DNA of 64,000 bases. Origin: Zea mays (Eukaryota > Streptophyta > Magnoliopsida > Poales > Poaceae). Shown one piece after another: positions 22,789 to 36,095 of this stretch (positions within the stretch are counted from its first letter, which is position 1; each line of letters starts with the position of its first letter). The DNA is taken from positions 183,865,825 through 183,929,824 of the forward strand of contig NC_050096.1 in the NCBI RefSeq assembly GCF_902167145.1, in the 5' to 3' direction. The notes below the pieces were generated by a model. That model worked only from the letters and a program-made list of their open reading frames with translations, was not told the origin of the DNA and made no database searches. A program made the position numbers and the translations under genes.

Positions 22789-25700
22789 TGTCACACCCGG
22801 TTTTAATGAACAAAGCCGGGTGCATCTCATACATGCGCCAAAGAAGACAACATATATAATAACAGAGTGTATAGAGATAAATGTCATAAAACATCAGAGT
22901 ATTTATTACATAGCGGAAGACTTAATACAAAATAAAAGAATAAACATAAAACGAACTAAGGATCGTTGGCGCCAATGTCAACTGAGAAACGCCACCTAGA
23001 TCAGATCAAACTCCTCGCCTTGTGGCTCCTCCTGAACCACCTGCTCTTCTCCTGTGGGGGGGTGTGAGACAGCAAGAGTGAGCTCACATACGTTCATCGC
23101 TCAACAAGTTGTGGGGAATAATGTGGCATGAACTCACCAAAGGTGGGAGTTCATGAAGTGTAAGGCTGATCAATGATATAAGGCTGAAGCTGAGCATTGC
23201 TTTTATAAGTTGGTCAAAATTTTATTAGCCATTACTAAGTGTAAGTAAATACCAAACCTTAGAAATAATAAGTAAAAGTAATAATAAAATAATCCCAAAT
23301 GCAATGATATGACAGGTTAAGTTTAAGTTCCATAGATTAATCATGTGAGTGTCCGAGCCGCTCATGACCGTGAGCACGGCTAGTATACCAGTTTTACACT
23401 CTGCAGAGGTTGCGCATCTTTACCCACAAGTCGTGTTACCCATTTGCCACGGAGTTGATCAGACTCCATACACCTCTACCTAGGAAGCGAGGCAGGGTAC
23501 CACTACGAGGCCTTTACAAAGTTCCACTAGCTTCAGACTACCCGCTACAGTTTATAGGAAGCTCCAGTGCAGGGTTCTTGTCTGACCGCCATCGCAGCAA
23601 AATCAACCCAAGGACCTCCCTACACTGACCACTCCCCTACTGCCCTTGCCCCTTTCGGGTAAGGTAGCCCTCCACTAGCTTTCCTAGTTAATCAGCCAAG
23701 GGCGTCCCATTAAACCCTTGTGGTAGCACTGTTTTCCCGGGTGGTTCTCCATGTTCCCATTAACATAATGATCTTATCATGAATAATAATAATAAACAGA
23801 TAATAAAAAGAATAACAATGAGTGATGAATATCTTTATACCCAAAGCCACATAAAGCAATAGCATGTACTACCCAAAAATTTAGTAGTAAAACCAGTGGT
23901 GAAACAAGGTATAAAGATAGTCAAAATCTAGGGCATCCTATTGGGTCCCAGCAAAATTATCCTATGCAGATCATTATGAATAATAAGAACATGAATGGGT
24001 AAAAGAAGTGATCAAGGGCACAACTTGCCTTCAACGAGCTCCTGCTCAGCTATCTCTACTTGTTGAACCTCAGATTCCACAGTGGCTTGCTCGTCTACTC
24101 GCGTAAACACAATACATACATAACATAGCATAAATTAACATCACATCAAACATGTAAATAAAATATACAGTAAAAATCTACACATTAAAATAGAATCATA
24201 GGAACTGGAATCACTAATTTTGGAGTTATAGATTTTAAGTTATGGATTTTCTAAGGTTTTATGCATTTAATATAGGATTAGGTGGGAAATAAATTTAAAT
24301 GTGTCTTTCATGTCAAAACAGTGGCACTAATGGATAGACAATAATATTATAAAAATTTAGGAACTGGAATGAACTAATTTGGAGTTCATATGCACTTTCT
24401 ATGAATTATACAAATTCTATGAATTGTTTGTATATTAAAAACTCATTTTCTAATTCATTTTCTTGATTTTATAACGCTCTGGACTGGGCCTCAATTACAG
24501 GAAACTGCAGGGACCTCGGGGTGAAATTTCCTAGACTCAGACTGCAGTGATCGTGGACTGCGGGTTGGTTTCCTAAAAATAGGAGGGCTCTTATGCAAAA
24601 CAGGTACGACGAAGGGGTACCGAGCATCCAGGGCCGCACGATCAAGATCCGGTGCACCAGATAAATCCTTCAATCGGTACGCAGCACCAACCGCTAGATC
24701 GGGATCTGACGGCCCGGATCCAATGTAACTGAATAGCTTATCAACGATCTAATCCGGTCCGCTCAAGATGGATCCAACGGTCCGGGTCAGAATAACCAAA
24801 GGGGAAGAGCTGAGTCTAATCGTAACCGTCCACGTTGAGATCAACGGCGTACGACCCTTTTACCCCATCCCGCAATACAGGATGGCGACGCCGCCCAACC
24901 ACGGCGATGCACCATCGCCGGCGACACGCCATCATTCTCCCAGATGCCTCATTCTCAAATCCGAAGCGCTCTACCCGAATTGAAGTCAAAGTGAGTAGGT
25001 TGAGACTGCTATTACCGATATTCGCGCAGGGGTGAGCCTTATCCACGAGAAGGGGCGGATGCGCGGTGGTGCTAGATCTCCGGCAAGGAATTGAAGACGC
25101 CCCGAGGGGTATCCCATTATGGCGTGGCCGCGGAAACGTTCCCCGCGATTCGACGGAGCGAGCGAGCAGGCGACAGTACTCAATCGACGGCGTTGGTGCG
25201 AATTCCACTGCGGTGGTGTGGAATCCCAGAACCCGGCTGCACCCGCGGCGTCAATCCGGCCGCGACATCGAAGCCCGGCCACCGTGGTTGCGTCCTGGAG
25301 AGCGCTTCCCCGTACGCGAAGCTCCCTAGCGGCGGCAGAGGTAGGTTTAGGCTGTCAATGGCGGCGGATCCAAGCTTGGGCGAGAGCTCCAGGTTTTCTG
25401 TGCGCGAGGTATTTCGGATGAATAGAAAGGCTAGAGGACGGGCGGCGCCAGGTGATCTTATGCCCCCCACTTCCCCCGTGGGAATAGGCCCCAACCGCAA
25501 CTGTATCCCAGTGAATTCGGAGCTCCGGGCGCGGTCTGCGTGGGCTGTTACAAGGCACGGCGGCCAGTGAGGAAGAAGGGGGGTTTTTTTCCCTGGTGCG
25601 CTGGTCCCACATGTCAAAGGGAGGGGCGTGTTGTGCGGCTGACGACGCGGCCCGTGTGCCAGCGACGCGCGTGGTGGTTTTGGGCTGGCTTTCCTAGTTG

Positions 25701-26182
25701 GGCCGAAAAGGGAAGTTTTGGCCCAGGCAGCTTTTTTTTATTCTTCTCTTTTTATCTTTTCTGTTTTCTGTTTTCTTTTCTTTTATTCTTCAATTCCCAA
25801 TTTGAACTTCAAATATGATGTGAAACTAGTACCCAAATTAAAGGTAAACTTTAATCATACCTGAATGGTTGGGTTTATATTTTTATAGACTTTGTTTTAT
25901 ATTTCATAATATCTCTATCTTCTTTTTTTCTATTTTCAAATCAATTTTCGATTTAGGTTTTACTTTAAATCCTCATCCCATTATCATTATATTTTATTCA
26001 TTTTATTATTGCTTTTAATGCACAAACAAAAATCCAAAATGATGCCATGGTTTATTTGTGTCGTAGTGAAGTTTTACTCATTTTTAAACATGACCGGTCG
26101 CATGTGATGATAAATGGAGATGCACATATATTCAAAGGAGACAATTCCTCCTTTTATTCTCCCTTACAATTTGAGTATTACA
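22789..26182 (-). repeat. LTR2 of chromovirus array (3394 bp), shared
   Basis: The middle LTR serves as 3' LTR of unit 2 and 5' LTR of unit 1. It is near-identical to LTR1 and LTR3, with its own private bases, such as AGAACCCGG near 25229, TGGAGAGCG near 25296 and TGCGTGGGC near 25538. No TSD flanks it; each side joins internal sequence directly. Confidence 0.93.
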
Positions 26183-26253
26183 AATCCTACCCCCCTTAAC
26201 AGAAATCTCGTCCTCGAGATTTGTAGAAAAAAAAGTGTACACTCATATTGACT
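26183..26253 (-). promoter_or_regulatory. PPT of internal region 2
   Basis: Same tract as in unit 1 (minus GTTAAGGGGGGTAGGATT next to the LTR2 edge). One A fewer lies in the nearby A-run at 26225. Confidence 0.72.
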
Positions 26254-29079
26254 CAACACATATGCACATCAGATAGATTATCAGGTAGCTCGAGTTGATA
26301 GGCCATCTATCCAACTTGCCTAAAAACTCAGAATGGTCCAATACAGCGAGGGGATAATTTTCCCTTAACTTTAAATCTCTTCATTCCACGAAGTGGTGAC
26401 ACCTTGAGGTACACATGATCACCTTCCTCAAACTCCAGTGGTCTTCTTCTATTATCAGCATAGCTGTTTTGCCTGGTTTGAGCTACCCTCAACTTCTCCC
26501 GGATTATACAGACTTGCTTTTCTGCTTCTTGAATAAGTTCGGGTCCAAAGAACTATCTTCCCCAAGTCTGATCCAATATAGAGGAGTCCTGCATTTCCTG
26601 CCATACAGAGTCTCGAACAGTGACATCTTTAGACTGGCCTGGTAACTATTATATGAGAACTCAGCATCAGGTAGACTCTTTTCCCAACTACTACCATGCT
26701 GAAGGGCACAAGCTCTCAACATGTCTTCCAATACTTGATTAGTCCTTTCAGTTTGTCCATCAGTCTGAGGATGGTAGGCCAACTAAAATTCAACTTCGTA
26801 TCCATATTCTCATGAAAACTTTTCCAAAATCTAGAGGTAAACTATGATCCTCTATCCAAAATGATCTTCTTCGGTACACCGTGTTGAGACACAGTCCGGG
26901 TCATATATAACTCAGCCAATTAGGATCCCTTATAAGTAGTCTTGACTGGAATGAAGTGAACTTTAGTCAATCTCTCTACAATCACCCATATAGACTCATA
27001 TCCTTTCAGGGTGCGAGGCAATCCAGTAAATAAATCCATACCAATCTCTTCCCACTTCCACTCAGGAATCTTAAGCGGGTGCAATAGTCCAGCGGGTCTC
27101 TAGTGTTCAGCCTTAACTCTTTGACACACATCGCACATAGCCACATGTGCAGCCACATCTCTCTTCAATCCATACCACCAATATGTCTGCTTCGAATCCT
27201 GATACATCTTGATACTACTAGGATGAATAGAATAATCCAAGTCATGGGCTTCCTTTTTTTTAATGGTTTCACGAAGGCTTTCAATATCAGGAACACATGT
27301 CCTGTCCTTGAACCACACGGTGCCTTGCTCATCTTCCGTGAATTCCGAACCTCAACCTTCAGTAATCAGATCCTTAATCTCTTGTATTTTAGCATCACCA
27401 ATCTATCCTTCTGCGGATTTCTTGCTCCAAGGTAGGTTCCACATCCATAATAACTCCTTTAGTGTGAGCAACTATCCCCAGGTTAAGTCTCCTGAAATCT
27501 CCAACAACCACACCGGGTAGCTGGGTAACAACATCTGAATGAACATGTTCCTTTCGACTCAAGGCATCTGCAACCAAATTCGCCTTGCCCGGGTGATAGT
27601 GAATCTCCAAATCATAATCCTTAATAAGCTCCAACCAACAGCGTTGCCTAAGGTTGAGATCCTTCTGAGTGAATATATACTTCAAATTCTTATGATCCGT
27701 GCATACTTGACACTTGGTTCCCTAATATAATGTCTCCAAATCTTAAGCACATGCACAACGGCTACCAGTTCTAAGTCATGAGTGGGGTAGTTCAATTCTT
27801 GTTTCCGCAACTGTCGAAAAGCGTAGGCAATCACGTGTCCTTCTTGCATGAGCACACATCCTAAGCCTTGGCCACATGCATCACAATAAATATCGAATCC
27901 TTTCTGCAGATTTGGCATAACCAACACTGGTGGCGACATCAATCTCTTCTTTAATTGATCAAAGCTATCTTGGCACTTTTTGTCCTACTTAAACTCTCTT
28001 CCCTTCTCCAGAAGTGAGGTCATAGGCTTAGCAATCTTAGAAAATCCTTCAATAAATCTCCGATAATATCCTGCAAGTCCCAAGAATCTCCGAATCTCCG
28101 TAACTATAGTGGGTATGCTCCACGCCACTATCTCCTTGACTTTAGCAGGATCCACTGATATTCCTTCATTAGAAATGATATGTCCAAGGAATGACACCTC
28201 GTCAATCCAGAACTCGCATTTACTATACTTAGCGTAGAGTTGATTATCTCGTAGCTTCTTAGCACCAATCTCAGATGTTCCTCATGATCGCTATCACTCT
28301 TGGAATAAATAAGAATATCGTCGATGAATACTACGACGAATCTGTCCAGATCATGAACACCTTATTCTTCAGATCCATAAAATAGGCTGGTGCATTAGTT
28401 AGTCCAAATGACATAACAGTGAACTCATATAAATTATATCGGGTTGAGAAATCTGTTTTGGAATTATCCGATGGCCTAATCTTCATTTGATGGTCACCCG
28501 ATCGGAGATCAATCTTCAAGAATAGCCTAGCATCTCTCATCCGATTAAATAAATCCTCTATGCAGGGTAACAGGTACTTGTTCTTCATGATAACATCATT
28601 AAGAGACCTATAGTCCACACACATCCGTTGCGAACCATCCTTCTTCTGTACAAACAAGACCGGTGCTCCCCAAGGTGAAGACTCGGACGAATGTAACCAG
28701 CCTCTTGCAACTCCGTTAAGTGCTTCTTAAATTCCTTTAATTCTTCTACAGACATCATGTATGGCCGTTTAGAAATAGGAGTAGTTCCAGGTAAGAGATC
28801 TATGACAAACTCAACTTCCGTATCTGGTGGCATCCCTGGTAACTCTTCTGCGAAGACATCCAAAAAATCTCTAACCACACGGATGTTGACACCAACAAAC
28901 TTCCCATCTACTAAGAATGTCGCTAGTCTGGTGGTGGTAGTTACTGCAATTCCAACTTCAAATCTTTCTCCTTTGGAACTGGTGAATTCTATGGTTCCTT
29001 TAGCACAGTGTATAAACTGCCTTTGCCTTTCTTAACCATGACATACCAAGGATCACGTCTATAGTGCTCTCTTCTAACA
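26253..29079 (-). pseudogene. Chromovirus pol remnant, unit 2
   Basis: This is a near-identical copy of the pol remnant of unit 1, with the same order (protease tail, RT with FIDD, RNase H, integrase) and the same stops and frameshifts. Differences are single bases. Examples: CAACTA at 26779 where unit 1 has CAAACTA; GTCTGAGGATGG where unit 1 has GTCCGAGGATGG; GATTATCTCG near 28240 where unit 1 has GATTATATCG; GAGTAGTTCC near 28780 where unit 1 has GAGCAGTTCC. The shared lesions predate the duplication of the unit. Confidence 0.88.
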
Positions 29080-29599
29080 CTATAGGGGTAGTTCATCTGG
29101 GTTAGAAATACAGGGTAAGAAAGGAAGAATTGTAGACAAGGCGAGTAATTACGAGAAATCTTACTGCGGGGGATTTATTAGCTAAGTAGATTAGTGTGTT
29201 ATCTACTAAAGCTAATACATTACCTTATGGTGGTACATGCTAAGATGCCCGTCTATACTATTTCAATCAATCAAAGAAGCAAATCAGGCATTGATCATCA
29301 GAACAATCAACCAACATTTTTAATAGAGAAAATAATTTTAATTTTTGTCTTAGGTCTCCTATCTCTTAAAAAGGTCATAAATGTAGAATTCCAAGGTGTG
29401 AAATTCATCTTGTCTCAGAGTAGAAAAGGTAAGAATCATCAGAGTAGAACAGTAGAAGGTGAGATAGGATCAAGATAAGTATAGAGAGAATCAGAGTAAG
29501 GTAAGTATAGAATGAATCAGAAGAAGGTAAGTAGGTAAGGGTTTTATCCATTTCTATCTAGGTTTCGTCCTACAGTCAACATTCCTCTGATACCACTTC
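29080..29599 (-). other. Leader of unit 2 with PBS
   Basis: PBS TGGTATCAGAGG on minus at 29595-29584, next to LTR3. The rest matches the unit 1 leader and has no gag. Confidence 0.75.
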
Positions 29600-32500
29600 T
29601 GTCACACCCGGTTTTAATGAACAAAGCCGGGTGCATCTCATACATGCGCCAAAGAAGACAACATATATAATAACAGAGTGTATAGAGATAAATGTCATAA
29701 AACATCAGAGTATTTATTACATAGCGGAAGACTTAATACAAAATAAAAGAATAAACATAAAACGAACTAAGGATCGTTGGCGCCAATGTCAACTGAGAAA
29801 CGCCACCTAGATCAGATCAAACTCCTCGCCTTATGGCTCCTCCTGAACCACCTGCTCTTCTCCTGTGGGGGGGTGTGAGACAGCAAGAGTGAGCTCACAT
29901 ACGTTCATCGCTCAACAAGTTGTGGGGAATAATGTGGCATGAACTCACCAAAGGTGGGAGTTCATGAAGTGTAAGGCTGATCAATGATATAAGGCTGAAG
30001 CTGAGCATTGCTTTTATAAGTTGGTCAAAATTTTATTAGCCATTACTAAGTGTAAGTAAATACCAAATGTTAGAAATAATAAGTAAAAGTAATAATAAAA
30101 TAATCCCAAATGCAATGATATGACAAGTTAAGTTTAAGTTCCATAGATTAATCATGTGAGTGTCCGAGCCGCTCATGACCGTGAGCACGGCTAGTATACC
30201 AGTTTTACACTCTGCAGAGGTTGCGCATCTTTACCCACAAGTCGTGTTACCCATTTGCCACGGAGTTGATCAGACTCCATACACCTCTACCTAGGAAGCG
30301 AGGCAGGGTACCACTACGAGGCCTTTACAAAGTTCCACTAGCTTCAGACTACCCGCTACAGTTTATAGGAAGCTCCAGTGCAGGGTTCTTGTCTGACCGC
30401 CATCGCAGCAAAATCAACCCAAGGACCTCCCTACACTGACCACTCCCCTACTGCCCTTGCCCCTTTCGGGTAAGGTAGCCCTCCACTAGCTTTCCTAGTT
30501 AATCAGCCAAGGGCGTCCCATTAAACCCTTGTGGTAGCACTGTTTTCCCGGGTGGTTCTCCATGTTCCCATTAACATAATGATCTTATCATGAATAATAA
30601 TAATAAACAGATAATAAAAAGAATAACAATGAGTGATGAATATCTTTATACCCAAAGCCACATAAAGCAATAGCATGTACTACCCAAAAATTTAGTAGTA
30701 AAACCAGTGGTGAAACAAGGTATAAAGATAGTCAAAATCTAGGGCATCCTATTGGGTCCCAGCAAAATTATCCTATGCAGATCATTATGAATAATAAGAA
30801 CATGAATGGGTAAAAGAAGTGATCAAGGGCACAACTTGCCTTCAATGAGCTCCTGCTCAGCTATCTCTACTTGTTGAACCTCAGATTCCACAGTGGCTTG
30901 CTCGTTTACTCGCGTAAACACAATACATACATAACATAGCATAAATTAACATCACATCAAACATGTAAATAAAATATACAGTAAAAATCTACACATTAAA
31001 ATAGAATCATAGGAACTGGAATCACTAATTTTGGAGTTATAGATTTTAAGTTATGGATTTTCTAAGGTTTTATGCATTTAATATAGGATTAGGTGGGAAA
31101 TAAATTTAAATGTGTCTTTCATGTCAAAACAGTGGCACTAATGGATAGACAATAATATTATAAAAATTTAGGAACTGGAATGAACTAATTTGGAGTTCAT
31201 ATGCACTTTCTATGAATTATACAAATTCTATGAATTGTTTGTATATTAAAAACTCATTTTCTAATTCATTTTCTTGATTTTATAACGCTCTGGACTGGGC
31301 CTCAATTACAGGAAACTGCAGGGACCTCGGGGTGAAATTTCCTAGACTCAGACTGCAGTGATCGTGGACTGCGGGTTGGTTTCCTAAAAATAGGAGGGCT
31401 CTTATGCAAAACAGGTACGACGAAGGGGTACCGAGCATCCAGGGCCGCACGATCAAGATCCGGTGCACCAGATAAATCCTTCAATCGGTACGCAGCACCA
31501 ACCGCTAGATCGGGATCTGACGGCCCGGATCCAATGTAACTGAATAGCTTATCAACGATCTAATCCGGTCCGCTCAAGATGGATCCAACGGTCCGGGTCA
31601 GAATAACCAAAGGGGAAGAGCTGAGTCTAATCGTAACCGTCCACGTTGAGATCAACGGCGTACGACCCTTTTACCCCATCCCGCAATACAGGATGGCGAC
31701 GCCGCCCAACCACGGCGATGCACCATCGCCGGCGACACGCCATCATTCTCCCAGATGCCTCATTCTCAAATCCGAAGCGCTCTACCCGAATTGAAGTCAA
31801 AGTGAGTAGGTTGAGACTGCTATTACCGATATTCGCGCAGGGGTGAGCCTTATCCACGAGAAGGGGCGGATGCGCGGTGGTGCTAGATCTCCGGCAAGGA
31901 ATTGAAGACGCCCCGAGGGGTATCCCATTATGGCGTGGCCGTGGAAACGTTCCCCGCGATTCGACGGAGCGAGCGAGCAGGCGACAGTACTCAATCGACG
32001 GCGTTGGTGCGAATTCCACTGCGGTGGTGTGGAATCCCAGGACCCGGCTGCACCCGCGGCGTCAATCCGGCCGCGACATCGAAGCCTGGCCACCATGGTT
32101 GTGTCCTGGCGAGCGCTTCCCCGTACGCGAAGCTCCCTAGCGGCGGCAGAGGTAGGTTTAGGCTGTCAATGGCGGCGGATCCAAGCTTGGGCGAGAGCTC
32201 CAGGTTTTCTGTGCGTGAGGTATTTCGGATGAATAGAAAGGCTAGAGGACGGGCGGCGCCAGGTGATCTTATGCCCCCCACTTCCCCCGTGGGAATAGGC
32301 CCCAACCGCAACTGTATCCCGGTGAATTCGGAGCTCCGGGCGCGGTCTGTGCGGGCTGTTACAAGGCACGGCGGCCAGTGAGGAAGAAGGGGGTTTTTTT
32401 TCCCTGGTGCGCTGGTCCCACATGTCAAAGGGAGGGGCGTGTTGTGCGGCTGACGACGCGGCCCGTGTGCCAGCGACGCGCGTGGTGGTTTTGGGCTGGC

Positions 32501-32993
32501 TTTCCTAGTTGGGCCGAAAAGGGAAGTTTTGGCCCAGGCAGCTTTTTTTATTCTTCTCTTTTTATCTTTTCTGTTTTCTGTTTTCTTTTCTTTTATTCTT
32601 CAATTCCCAATTTGAACTTCAAATATGATGTGAAACTAGTACCCAAATTAAAGGTAAACTTTAATCATACCTGAATGGTTGGGTTTATATTTTTATAGAC
32701 TTTGTTTTATATTTCATAATATCTCTATCTTCTTTTTTTTCTATTTTCAAATCAATTTTTGATTTAGGTTTTACTTTAAATCCTCATCCCATTATCATTA
32801 TATTTTATTCATTTTATTATTGCTTTTAATGCACAAACAAAAATCCAAAATGATGCCATGGTTTATTTGTGTCGTAGTGAAGTTTTACTCATTTTTAAAC
32901 ATGACCGGTCGCATGTGATGATAAATGGAGATGCACATATATTCAAAGGAGACAATTCCTCCTTTTATTCTCCCTTACAATTTGAGTATTACA
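29600..32993 (-). repeat. LTR3 of chromovirus array (3394 bp)
   Basis: The terminal 5' LTR in minus orientation. Private bases include CCTTATGGC near 29833, AAATGTTAG near 30066, CAATGAGC near 30844, GCCGTGGAAA near 31939 and CCACCATGG near 32091. It is followed by the second TSD copy TTATG (32994-32998) and by Opie-like integrase sequence. Confidence 0.93.
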
Positions 32994-32998
32994 TTATG

Positions 32999-33640
32999 TA
33001 AGCTATCGGGCCGAATAGGTCCATGTGGAGTAGCTCAAGTGGCCTATCAGTCATCATGATGTTCTTGTGTGGATGATGAACACCAACTTGCTTGCCTGCT
33101 TGACATGCGCTACAAATCCTGTCTTTCTCAAAATGAACATTTGTTAGTCCCAAAATGTGTTCTCCCTTTAGAAGCTTGTGAAGATTCTTCATCCCAACAT
33201 GGGCTAGTCGGCGGTGCCAGAGCCAACCCATGTTAGTCTTAGCAATTAAGCAAGTGTCGAGTTCAGCTCTATTAAAATCAACTAAGTATAGCTGACCCTC
33301 TAACACTCCCTTAAATGCTACTGAATCATCACTTCTTCTAAATACAGTAACACCTAAATCTGTAAAAAGACAGTTGTAGCCCATTTTGCATAATTGAGAA
33401 ACAGAGAGCAAATTGTAATCTAACGAATCTACAAGAAAAACATTGGAAATAGAATGGTTAGCAGATATAGCAATTTTACCAAGTCCTTTGACCAAACCTT
33501 GATTTCCATCCCCGAATGTGATAGCTCTTTGGGGATCATGGTTTTTCTCGTAGGAGGAGAACATCCTTTTCTCCCCAGTCATGTGGTTTGTGCACCCGCT
33601 ATCAATGATGCAACTTGAGCCCCCGGATGCATAAACCTAC
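32999..33640 (-). pseudogene. Opie-like protease end and integrase N-terminal part
   Basis: On minus, the protease active site (IIDSGCTNHMTG, Asp-Ser-Gly) lies near 33610-33570. The GAG-pre-integrase zinc region follows, with conserved blocks LLSVSQLCKMGYNC and WLWHRRLAHVGMKN. The histidine and cysteine ligands end in ICSACQAGK. The integrase core then begins (LELLHMDLFGPIAYI) and is cut at 32998 by the array. The next codons are at 15969-15940. A frameshift near 33640 separates it from gag. Confidence 0.88.
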
Positions 33641-36095
33641 AAAACAATTTTAGGCCTTGTTCTTAGGTACCCAAACGGTCTTGGGTCCTTTCACATTAGA
33701 AACAGGCACCTTGGGTACCCAAACACAAGTTTTTGAGCCCTTGTGTTTGGCCCCAACATATTTGGCAACTAATTTGCCTGATTTGTTAGTGAGCACATAG
33801 AAAGCATCATAAGTCTTAAATGAAATATTATGTTCATTTGATGCTACATGAGATTTCTTTTTAGGCAATTTAGCATGAGTGGATTGCCTAGAACTAGATG
33901 CCTCACTCTTATACATAAAAGCATGATGAGAGCCAGAGTGAGACTTCCTAGAATGAATTCTCCTAATTTTGTGCTCGGGATAACGAGCAGGGTATAAAAT
34001 ATAACCCTCGTTATCCTGAGTCATGAGAGCCTTACCCTTAACAAAATTAGACAATCTTTTGGGGCATTAAGCTTGACATTATCTCCCTGTTGGAAGCCAA
34101 TGCCATCCTTAATTCCAGGGCGTCTCCCATTATAGAGCATGTTTCTAGCAAATTTAAAGTTTTCATTTTCTAAGTCATGCTCATTAATCTTAGCATTAAG
34201 TTGAGCTATGTGATCATTTTGTTGTTTAATTAAAGCTAGGTGATCATGAATAGCATCAACATTAATATCTCTACATCTAGTGCAAATGGTAACATGCTCA
34301 ATGGTAGATGTAGAGGGTTTGCAAGCATTTAATTCATCAATCTTAGCATGTAAAATAGCATTCTCATCTCTAAGATTGGAAATAGAAGTATTGCAAACAT
34401 TTAAATCTTTAGCCTTAGCAATTAATTTTTCATTCTCAATTTTAAGGCTAGAGAGTGATGCATTCAAATTGTCAATCTTAGTAATCAAACTAGCATTATC
34501 ATTTCTAAGACTAACAATTGAATCATCACAAACATCTAACTTCTCAACCTTAGCAATTAATTTTGCATTTTTATTTCTAAGGTTTGAGATAATATCATGG
34601 CAAGTGCTTAGCTCACTAGTCAATTTTTCACACTTCTCTACTTCCTGAGCATAAGCATTTTTAACCTTAACATGCTTCTTGTTTTCCTTAATAAGGAAGT
34701 CCTCTTGGCTATCCAAGAGTTCTTCCTTCTCATGAATAGCACCTATCAATTCATTTAAATTTTCCTTTTGTTGCATGTTTAGGTTGGCAAAAATGGCAAG
34801 TAGATTATCCTCAACATCACTAGATGTTGCGTATTTAGTGGAGGCTCTAGATTTTACCTTCTTTTTGCCGTCCCTTGCCATGAGGCACTTATGGCCGACG
34901 TTGGGGAAGAGGAGACCCTTGTTGATGGTGATGTTTGTGGCGTCCTTGTCGGTGGAGCTCTCATCAGAGTCCCACTCCTGGCAAACATGGCAATCACCGC
35001 CCTTCTTCTTGTAATACTTCTTCTTCTCCTTTCTTCTTCCCTTCTTGTCGTCGCCCCTATCACTATCACTTGATAATGGACATTTAGCAATGAAATGACC
35101 GGGCTTACCACACTTGTAGCAAACCTTCTTGGAACGGGGCTTGTAATCTCTCCCCTTCCTTTGCTTGAGGATTTGGCGAAAGCTCTTTATGATGAGCGCC
35201 ATCTCCTCGTTGTCAAGCTTGGAGGCGTCGATGGGGAGCCTACTTGATGTAGACTCTTCTTTCTTCTCCTCCGTCGCTTTGAAGGCGACGGGTTGCACCT
35301 CGGGTGTAGAGGTGGCGCCTCGCTCGATGATTTGTTTGGAGCCTTTGATCATCAACTCAAAGCTCACAAACTTTCCTATCACTTCCTCAAGAGACATTAG
35401 TTTACATCTAGGATCACCACGAATTAATTGAACTTGAGTAGGATTAAGAAAAACGAGTTATCTAAGAATAACCTTGACCATTTCATGGTCATCCCATTTG
35501 GTGCTCCCAAGGTTCCACACTTGGTTCACCAAGGTCTTGAGCCGGTTGTACATGGCTTGTGGCTCCTCCCTTGGTGAAGCATGAATCGACCGAGCTCCCC
35601 CTCGATCGTCTCCCGCTTGGTGATCTTGGTCACCTCATCTCCTTCGTGCGCGGTCTTGAGCACGTCCCAAATCTCTTTGGCACTCTTCAACCCTTGCACC
35701 TTATTATACTCCTCTCGACTTAGAGAGGCGAGGAGTATAGTAGTGGCTTGGGAGTTGAAGTGCCGTATTTGGGCTACCTCGTTCGAATCATAGCCTTCAT
35801 CCCCCACGGATGGTTCCTGCGCTCCAAATTCAATAATGTCCCAAATGCTAGCGTGGAGTGAGGTTAGATGGTGCCTCATTTTATCACTCCACATACAATA
35901 ATCTTCACCGTTAAAAACTGGTGGTTTGCCTAGTGGGACGGAAAGTAAAGGAGTGTGTTTGGAAATGCGAGGGTAGCGTAAGGGGATCTTACTAAACTTC
36001 TTGCGCTCATGGCGCTTAGAAGAGACGGATGGCGCGTCGGAGCCAGACGTGGAAGGCGACGAAGAATCGGTCTCGTAGTATACCACTTTCTTCAT
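33641..36095 (-). pseudogene. Opie-like gag with coiled-coil repeats and zinc knuckle
   Basis: The minus ATG at 36095 starts MKKVVYYETDSSSPSTSGSD, followed by the Copia gag domain (GKPPVFNGEDYCMWSDKMRH, about residues 55-80). A one-base loss near 35575 shifts the frame and a TAA lies near 35460. From 35397 a long open part carries the CCHC knuckle (CYKCGKPGHFIAKC). A Lys/Arg-rich stretch follows. Next come five or so imperfect repeats of about 28 residues built on LRNxNAxLIAKIxxLNxC, a clear heptad-rich coiled coil (34720-34250). Another frameshift near 34040 leads to 34054-33650 (KSHSGSHHAF, FYVLTNKSGKLVAKYVGAKH). Long gag with coiled coil is typical of SIRE/Opie relatives. Confidence 0.85.

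Larger units (their letters stand above)
15975..32993 (-). mobile_element. Tandem chromovirus array: three LTRs, two internal regions
   Basis: The layout is LTR1 15975-19369, internal 1 19370-22788, LTR2 22789-26182, internal 2 26183-29599, LTR3 29600-32993. LTRs start TGTCACACCCGG and end GAGTATTACA. Only one TSD pair flanks the whole unit (TTATG, 15970-15974 and 32994-32998). The two repeat periods are 6814 and 6811 bp. PBS and PPT are present in each internal region, in the orientation expected for minus-strand elements. The long LTRs and PBS (TGGTATCAGAG, initiator tRNA-Met type) suggest the Tekay/Del chromovirus lineage, though that name is not verified. Internal regions lack gag, most of protease and the chromodomain. 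Confidence 0.92.

Noticed and set aside
15975..32993. Three separate chromovirus insertions
   Set aside because: Separate insertions would each carry their own TSD and two LTRs. Only one TSD pair surrounds the set, and inner LTR edges join internal sequence directly.
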